The notes under the pieces were generated by a model. The model had not been told where the DNA came from. It worked only from the letters and a program-made list of their open reading frames with translations, and made no database searches. Source: Larix kaempferi (Eukaryota; Streptophyta; Pinopsida; Pinales; Pinaceae). Taken from it: a stretch of 64,000 nucleotides of DNA. The first letter of the stretch is position 1. Each line of letters starts with the position of its first letter. Both the position numbers and the translations under genes were made by a program. Shown one piece after another: positions 58,092-64,000 of the stretch. The stretch is from positions 12,357,001 to 12,421,000 of the forward strand of contig BSBM01001719.1 in NCBI GenBank assembly GCA_027924585.1, read 5' to 3'.

Positions 58092-58096
58092 ACATA
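58092..58096. other. Target site duplication of element E, right copy (ACATA)
   Basis: Matches 52130-52134. It lies in the protease-RT linker of element D. Confidence 0.95.
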
Positions 58097-58660
58097 ATTA
58101 AGTTCTCCCTCATCAATTTGCTGCAGATACTCTTTTCCTGTCAACATTAGGACCTTAGAGGCTTGCTTCTCTGTCGTACTCCCTTCTTGCAAAGGAAGAA
58201 GAATATGCTTTATCCCATCTTTCTCAAAACTATGACAATTTATCCTACCATCATGGATCACCTTTTTATCAAATTGCCATGGTATTCCTAGAAGGATACG
58301 GAAAACATCCATTGGCATCCCATCACATATAATTCTATCTTTATATGTACCTACTTGCAAATCAACTTCACATTGCTCACTTACCGGGATTTGATGTCCT
58401 TTATGTAGCCAAGATACCTTGTATGGAACATGATGTTTGGTATTTTGCAAACTCAGATTCTCTACCATCTTTGTGGAAACAAGATTTTCAGTGCTCCCAC
58501 TATCAATCACCATCTTGCAACACTTCCCTTTGACTTTACACATGGTTTTGAATAAAGTATTTCTTTGAGCAGGTTCCACCTTCTCCTTCCTAGGCTTCAA
58601 TAAGACTTTGTTCATCATCAAAGCCTCCCCCATCTCTGGCATATTTTCAGCCACTGGCAT
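58092..58660 (-). pseudogene. Protease region of element D
   Basis: The minus frame is open from 58660 to the element E junction. It contains KGKCCKMVIDSGSTENLVSTKMVENL, with the DSGS protease active site, then a typical Ty3 protease body (PVSEQCEVDLQVGTYKD, DVFRILLGIPWQFDKKVIHDG). The last element D codons before E read LNYVV, and the sequence beyond E resumes LCKPGVVV in the same frame. Confidence 0.88.
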
Positions 58661-59750
58661 CTGCTCTTGTTGCTACTCATTCTGAGCTACATAGGCTCCT
58701 CTCCATCCTATGTCTTCCTTCTTAGGACACTCAAAGGACCCGTGCCCCAATTTGTTACATTTGTAACACCTATAGAAAACTTCTCTGTCTCTTCATCTAC
58801 CTCCACCTCCTTGGTAAGGTCTTATCCCTCTTGGTTTATCTCCTCTACCTTGATGCTCCTGTTGGTATGAATTGCTAGATTCTCCTTTTAGGGATGCAAA
58901 CCTTCCTCCTCCAACTGTTTTCCCTCTTCCTTTGGCTGAACCTCTTCCTCTGTTGAAGTTCTTCTTTCTTACTAATTTTTCTTCTGCTCTCAAGGCACAT
59001 TGTTATGACTCTTCCATTGTTCTTGGTTATATCATGCTGATCTCATCCTGAATATCCATTCTGAGACCATTTCCTTATCTAGCAGCCTTCTATGCCGATT
59101 CTTCCACATAACCTTCCCTTAGGTTCACTTTGTAGAATTCCTCAGTATACTCTATTACAGTCAATAATCTTTGCCTAAGGTTATGCATTTGTCTATACAA
59201 AGTTAGCTAAAAATACTTGGGCAAGAATTTGGCTCTCATCTTAGCCACCATTCTATCCTAGATCCTTATCAATGGCTTTTTCTTCCGTCTCCTTTCAGCC
59301 TGCACACTATCCCACCATAAGGATGCATGCCCTTTCAACCTCGTCACTGAAAAATCTGAACTTCTTGTTTTCTTCAACTTCATCATACTCAAATTACTTA
59401 TCTAACTCGTTGATCCAATCAATGAGGCATTCAGCAGTGAGGCTTCCCTAATAGGTAGGCAACTCCGGTTTTGGCCTCAAAGTTGCTCCAAGAATTGACT
59501 GAAAGTATCTTAGCTTTGGTGTCTCTTGCATGGGTGCTGCTTCTTCTCCTTGTTCCTCTTCTTCAGGGTCACTCACATCCCCTGTCTCTAGGTCTCTTCA
59601 TCTGCCCATCTCCATAGCTTCCATATGTGTCCGTAGTTCTCTCATTTACTCCACGACCTCTGCATTCGTTGTTGGTCATCCTCTTTCACGGCCTCTTGCT
59701 CTGCCTACACATATAGCCATGTCTTTTTTCTGCTGTGCTAAGCAAAGCCC
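58661..59750 (-). pseudogene. Gag of element D (decayed)
   Basis: A zinc knuckle CYKCNKLGHGSFEC (CX2CX4HX4C) is at 58725-58770, preceded by an Arg/Gly-rich RNA-binding stretch (RGRGSAKGRGK, 58793-58993). Upstream Gag is recognisable only in pieces with many stops (for example FSDEVERAC and QILAQVFLANF near 59210-59350). The PBS follows at 59751. Confidence 0.75.
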
Positions 59751-59762
59751 GCTCTGATACAA
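59751..59762 (-). other. Primer binding site of element D
   Basis: The minus strand reads TTGTATCAGAGC, one change from the initiator Met site TGGTATCAGAGC, 4 bases inside the LTR. Confidence 0.8.
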
Positions 59763-59766
59763 AAAA

Positions 59767-61082
59767 TGATGTAGGTGGGAGTGACCAAAATCCAATCCAA
59801 CCCGCTTCCCAGGAAGTATGGTGGTTCTTTGAAATTCGAACCACTTAACTCAGCTAGGAAAACCAGTTGGGTTCTTCTCGCTTGTAGTCCTTATCTCCAA
59901 AATGGGCCTTTCTCAACGTCCTGACATTCCAAACTATCTTTCCGCAACAACCTTGTGGAAATTCCTTCTTTCCGCAATATCAACGTCCTTCTGCAATGTT
60001 GTTTCCACAGTCCCCCTCCCGCAATAATCCTTCTGCAACTCTCCTTTCTGCAACTTGCGGGTTGCGGATTGCGGGTGCGCTTGTCGTGACTTCTTGAAAA
60101 GGATTCTGCAAAAACTCTTCCGCATGCGGCTTCCACAACTCTTGTCGTTAAATCCCGAGCTTCTTCCTTCTACAAAAAATCGTGTCAACCGTTGAACTCT
60201 TGCAGATTTGATCTCATCCGTTGATCTAGGATCAATGCAGAACATTCCACATCGGCTTACGGAATGCTAACTTCCACACTCGTTCACCTTGCGGATCCTT
60301 TCCTCATCGTCGATCTTACGTTTGGCTTTGATCTGAGCTGTCCAAACTCTGTTAATTGCATTGACTGCACTCTACTATTTTCTCGTTGATTGATCAGAGA
60401 ATCGATCAATCCATCCCGAACTCCATCCGAATCTAATGAGGGATAAACACACAAGAAATTATGTCTGCTACTTAATGGTGATCAGGCTGCCAAGGGTTTG
60501 GGTGTTCTTCACTGTTTATACAAGCGCGAAAACAAAGATTCATTCACATAGACATCATGTTAACACTTTTGCATTACTCCACCTGACAAAATCTCAGTTT
60601 ATATCTCATTCACAAGCACAGTAGTACCATTGAACACACAGAACTTGCTAATATCATTAATTGATAGAAAAACTTCTATACAGTCCTATTCTCCTCTGGT
60701 ATTCCAGAAAATATCCCAACGACCTTCCTTCCCGCATAGATCTCTCTTGCACCCCTTTGTCTTCCTTTTTCACCCATCCGAAAAATCCCAAAACCGAATG
60801 GCTGAACAAACTAACTGACTAACAAACTTTCCTCCATCACTGAAGGAGTCACTATCAACAAAATGCATATCGGCTTGATCTCCACGCAGGGAGTATCAAC
60901 TCGCCACTATGTCCTAACTTCTCCAAAAACTGACAACACACTAGTCAGCTAGATACTTTGCATATATTAAAATAATTAGTAAACAAATTATCTTCCCACT
61001 TCAGAACAGCTTGTCCTCTGGCTAGCCACAACATGTGAACATGCAATCACATTGTTGACTTAGCATTGATGCTCCTGCATCA
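59767..61082 (-). repeat. 5' LTR of element D
   Basis: 1316 bp, partner of 47875-49190. The same CCGCAA-rich part lies at 59905-60190, including TTGCGGGTTGCGGATTGCGG at about 60054. Confidence 0.95.
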
Positions 61083-62149
61083 TTGCCCTTTCAAATGATA
61101 CATCTGACCATTTTCACTATAATTTTTCCTAGATTATTTTCAGTGAGAAATTTTTTCAAGGTGCATATAAGACACAATGAAGTACATTTGGTCAAAATTT
61201 CACATTATGGTTTTATATACTTTTAGGGTTACACACCATGTAAGTTAGGGTTCCTTTTTACTAGTCTTGAAACTAGTCTTTAACATGTGTTCTCAATAAA
61301 ACCATTACATATAAAGATAGAGAGATCAAAATCAAGTGCCACCTATTGCAATAGAAATAATACATACCAGGGTATTTCATATCAAAATTTTATGCATACT
61401 AGTGAAATATTGGTGACATGGTAGTCCATACAATTTAGCTCCCTTGAAATAGGAAAAAAAACAAGTTCTGGAAATACAACTATAACTATCTCTTGTAAGG
61501 TCCATATTGGTTGATACCAATGGGATACTGAAGATAAAATATCCGATTACATCCAATAATGTTTTTAGAAATAAAAGATAATAATCGGTGAATTTGTAAT
61601 AGGTTGAAGGTCGACCACCATGACAAACTCCAAATAAAGGATTAAAGAGGTATGTTAACTTGAAAATTCCATAACTTATGATTGTGATATTTGTTTAAGA
61701 TGATTCAAAAGGAGAATTATAGGTAAATATTAATTTTGGACAATGTGGAGAGAGGTGTTGGAAAATATTCTACACATGTTAAACTTGTAGAGAGTTCATT
61801 CATTAATCAAGAAGAACATAAATAATTGGATAAATAGGTATGCAATTTGCAAAATAAACTTAAGGACATGGATACTATGATGTTGAAAAATGCTTGTTAT
61901 ACATATTTTAAGAAATAGACAAGATGGATATGAAGAAAATATGGAACAATGGAAATATAGTATCCATATAAAAATGGAAATTTAAAGAAGATAAAACAAA
62001 TATGAAACATGATAAATCCATGGAATCCATTCCCTAGATGTGAGGCTCCCTAAAAGTGATAATGTGATCTAAGGAACTCATGAAAATAAACATACAAAAT
62101 TTTTGGGCAAACAACCTTTTACCAATAATCGTATTCTAGGAGGATTTAA
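61083..62149 (+). other. Presumed leader of element F, right of element D
   Basis: AT-rich, no coding domain seen. It lies between the end of element D and the first readable Gag codons of element F. Confidence 0.45.
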
Positions 62150-62508
62150 CTCTAATATTAAAGCTAACCATGGATGGGTTCCTAGGGGTATCCATTATCC
62201 CAAGGTTGAAGTAAGAAATTTTGATGGAACGCATGTCTTTACATGGGTGAACTAAATGGATAAATACTTTTAGTTGCAGATCATTGAAGGTAAGAAATGG
62301 ATTTCCTTATAAACTCTATATTTTAATACAAAACCATATTAATGGTATTAAATGATAGTTAAAAGGAAACATATTATTATAATTATACTTTTACAACAGA
62401 CCTAGAATCACAATATGGTAAAGTGTGGGAATAAGACTACTTTATATAGTTGACAAGAATGAAGCACTTAGGTTTCATTGAATATTCTAATTCATGATAT
62501 AATCCAGT
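62150..62508 (+). pseudogene. Gag of element F, first part (decayed)
   Basis: One frame at about 62187-62285 reads GWVPRGIHYPKVEVRNFDGTHVFTWVN, stop, MDKYF, stop, LQIIEG. It matches the Ty3 Gag opening (PKxEFPxFDGxNPxxWxxKxExYF, from family memory). After a decayed stretch, 62385-62508 reads DLESQYGKVWE and LTRMKHLGFIEYSNS in the same sense, further into the Gag core. The solo LTR of E's family then interrupts at 62509. Confidence 0.65.
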
Positions 62509-62944
62509 TGTTCGACTACACAAGATATTTCCAAGAGACCAAGCACCTTGAGTATATTGTCACACAAATAGATCACATATAAACACATCGATGTTTTTAC
62601 GTGGTTTAAACCCTTGAGGAAGGAAACACTCCACAACCCCAACCAAATAACTACTTGAGGAAATATTATTATGCAAAAGAAATAATATTACAAATGAGCT
62701 TCTCATAATCGATCAACTAGAAAATCACCCTACATGCTCTTTAAATAGATATCATGGACCAATTGGATGTTAAGCCATGAATCAATGGTTGTTAAGATCG
62801 AGGAGAAGATGAACCATCATATCACTCTATGTTAAGAGCATATCGTGACTGTCATATTACATATATACAAATGCATACTAATGCATACTAAATAACACAC
62901 TTTACCTAACATATATATTATAACAAGTTGATCTTATCCTAACA
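62509..62944 (-). mobile_element. Solo LTR of element E family, inserted in gag of element F
   Basis: 436 bases, reverse complement of the 458-bp LTR of element E with many substitutions. Matching blocks include CACACAAATAGATCACA, GTGGTTTAAACCC, GAGCTTCTCATAATCGATCA and CTTTAAATAGATATCATGGA. It starts TGTTCGACTACAC and ends TATCCTAACA. Flanks CCAGT and CCATT form an imperfect 5-bp duplication. No internal region is present, so it is a solo LTR left by recombination. Confidence 0.85.
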
Positions 62945-63002
62945 CCATTTGGTCACAAGAGTGGATAATATCCTAACACCATTTGGTCACAAGAGTGGAT
63001 AA
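62935..63002. repeat. 34-bp tandem duplication across the solo LTR end
   Basis: 62935-62968 is repeated exactly at 62969-63002. Each copy holds the last 10 bases of the LTR (TATCCTAACA) plus 24 bases of element F gag. The duplication therefore arose after the LTR insertion. Confidence 0.92.
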
Positions 63003-63250
63003 CATAAGTGATGAACATCTATTGGGAGCTTATGTGGGTGGATTAAAACAAGACATTAAACACGAGCTTTACCTAAAACATGCATCAAATGTTGATGTAT
63101 CTATGCAATATTATCATCATATTTAATCCAAGAATATGGCCACCCACAAGTTTACCACTAAATCATATGGAGAAAATAGAGATAAATTTGTTCCTCATAT
63201 GATAACCACTCCTCAACCCACTAGAATATCACGGAAGGAAGTGGATTAAA
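62945..63250 (+). pseudogene. Gag of element F, second part (decayed)
   Basis: Beyond the solo LTR and the 34-bp duplication Gag resumes with DNISDEHLLGAYVGGLKQDIKHELYLKHASNVD, then the lysine-rich ATHKFTTKSYGENRDKFVP, as in Ty3 Gag just before the zinc knuckle. I see no intact knuckle. Confidence 0.65.
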
Positions 63251-63469
63251 GATGAGAACATGGACTATGATTTGGTTGTAATAGAAAAGGGTCCAAGGGG
63301 AATAAATGTTAACATACCAAATTTTTCGTATTAGAAAATAATTATGAGGAGGAAATAAAGGGCCACAAATGAGCAAGGAACAAATTGTGAACCCAAAAGC
63401 ATAGGAAAAGATGTGGAAATTTTGCACAGCATAGACCAAGATACCAAGTGTGAAATACCAGTTCATGCA

Positions 63470-63957
63470 TTAACGAGTATATCAACGCCTCAAACCATTA
63501 AGATTGTAGGATGCATCAAAATAACAATTCATAATACTTGTTTATTCATATAGTACACATAAATTTATTGATAAAACATTAGCAGGGCATCCCAATCGTT
63601 TTGTGTACCTTGTGGAAATTTTAAGTATTGATTTCTAATGGGGAAAGTATTGATTGTGGAGGAAAATTAAATAACATCAAACTTAGTATGCAAGACTATA
63701 AATTATCAAGCCCCATGTATGCAATTCCTATTGAAGGAGAATATGTGTTTCTAGGGATTTGATAATTGAGACCTTTGGGTACAAAATATGATGATTTATT
63801 CATGAGTTTCAAATTTGAGGGAATTGAATATGAATTAAAGGGGTTGAAATATCCACCCTCTAAGCTGATCATGTCACAGAGATTGAAAAAGTTCCTAAAA
63901 ACAAGTTGTAGTGGAGTTATTACTAGAATTTACTCTATGGAAGTCAAGCGAGAAGAT
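63470..63957 (+). pseudogene. Protease and pre-RT linker of element F (decayed, runs to the window end)
   Basis: 63487-63600 reads TPQTIKIVGCIKITIHNTC and, after a break, STHKFIDKTLAG. This resembles the Ty3 protease segment whose active site would be DSGSTHNFI; the Asp itself is not readable. From 63766 an open stretch of 64 codons reads LGTKYDDLFMSFKFEGIEYELKGL and MSQRLKKFLKTSCSGVITRIYS, matching the linker between protease and RT in Ty3 elements. RT should start just past the window. Confidence 0.6.
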
Positions 63958-64000
63958 TAAAATATTCCATTATAATTAAAATATAACCTGGAAAAGCAAC

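Larger units (their letters stand above)
47875..61082 (-). mobile_element. Element D: old chromodomain Ty3 retrotransposon split by element E
   Basis: LTRs of equal length (1316 bp) at 47875-49190 and 59767-61082, bounded by the 11-bp inverted ends TGATGCAGGAG and CTCCTGCATCA in the left copy. Flanks TTTCC and TTGCC form an imperfect 5-bp duplication. The minus-strand order is LTR, PBS, gag, protease, (element E), RT, RNase H, integrase, chromodomain, LTR. Without E it is about 7.2 kb. The first ~200 bases of the LTRs differ at roughly 10% of positions, the highest of any pair here. Many stops. Integrase motifs such as KMKMKKIGPC recall Reina-type chromoviruses, which I cannot confirm. Confidence 0.95.
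47569..64000 (+). mobile_element. Element F: decayed Ty3 retrotransposon, runs off the window
   Basis: A likely short 5' LTR (47569-47840) is followed by a degenerate initiator Met primer site. Element D interrupts the leader at 47875, and the element resumes at 61083. Gag fragments are readable at about 62150-62300 and 62400-63130, a protease-like fragment near 63480-63600 and the protease-RT linker at 63760-63957. The 3' end lies beyond the window. The coding fragments are firm; the link to the LTR and PBS left of D is inference from position and strand. Confidence 0.55.

Overview
The window looks like intergenic heterochromatin from a seed plant with a very large genome. I see no single-copy host gene, rRNA or tRNA gene. 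Almost everything that can be read is LTR retrotransposon, inserted into one another several layers deep, on an AT-rich background. The pol lineages are plant ones: Tat/Athila-like Ty3, chromodomain Ty3 and Ty1/copia. The tRNA-Asp primer site matches what is known for Athila/Tat elements. Long LTRs (1.3-1.7 kb) and the absence of genes fit a gymnosperm, but this is inference and a large angiosperm genome is not excluded.

Layout. (1) 979-9602, + strand: a decayed Tat-like Ty3 remnant (G). It has an RNase H-like segment, RT, RNase H and integrase, then about 3 kb without genes, then a decayed accessory gene. (2) 11463-44364, - strand: chromodomain Ty3 element A, with equal 1629-bp LTRs and an AAGGG target duplication. 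It is split by two younger elements. Element C (15126-28726, - strand) is Tat/Athila-like, with 1411-bp LTRs, target duplication GTAAC and a tRNA-Asp primer site; it sits in A's RT/RNase H region. Element B (31153-40670, + strand) is a relative of A, with 1709-bp LTRs, target duplication TCAGT and an initiator-Met primer site; it sits in A's gag. (3) 44370-47568: AT-rich, no genes. (4) 47569 to the window end, + strand: decayed Ty3 element F. Its leader is split by chromodomain element D (47875-61082, - strand, 1316-bp LTRs). D is in turn split by Ty1/copia element E (52135-58091, + strand, 458-bp LTRs, target duplication ACATA). F's gag also carries a solo LTR of E's family (62509-62944).

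Reading LTR pairs by eye gives a consistent order. B has about 4 differences in 1709 bp, C about 8 in 1411, A roughly 3%, E roughly 6-7% and D roughly 10%. Each guest is younger than its host. All coding regions carry stops or frameshifts. B and C each have only one nonsense codon and one frameshift in gag-pol, all in the integrase part.

The most unusual content is the accessory gene of element C, placed in sense between pol and the 3' LTR. Its two long ORFs lie in one frame and are separated by a single TGA, so the ancestral product was probably one protein of about 970 residues. It would have a globular N-domain, acidic repeats, a basic nuclear-localisation-like segment, a coiled coil and E-rich tandem repeats. 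A decayed gene with the same layout follows the pol of the older element G. A second pattern is that GC-rich arrays built on CCGCAA/TTGCGG-type words recur in the leaders, LTRs or internal regions of otherwise different elements (A, B, C, D).
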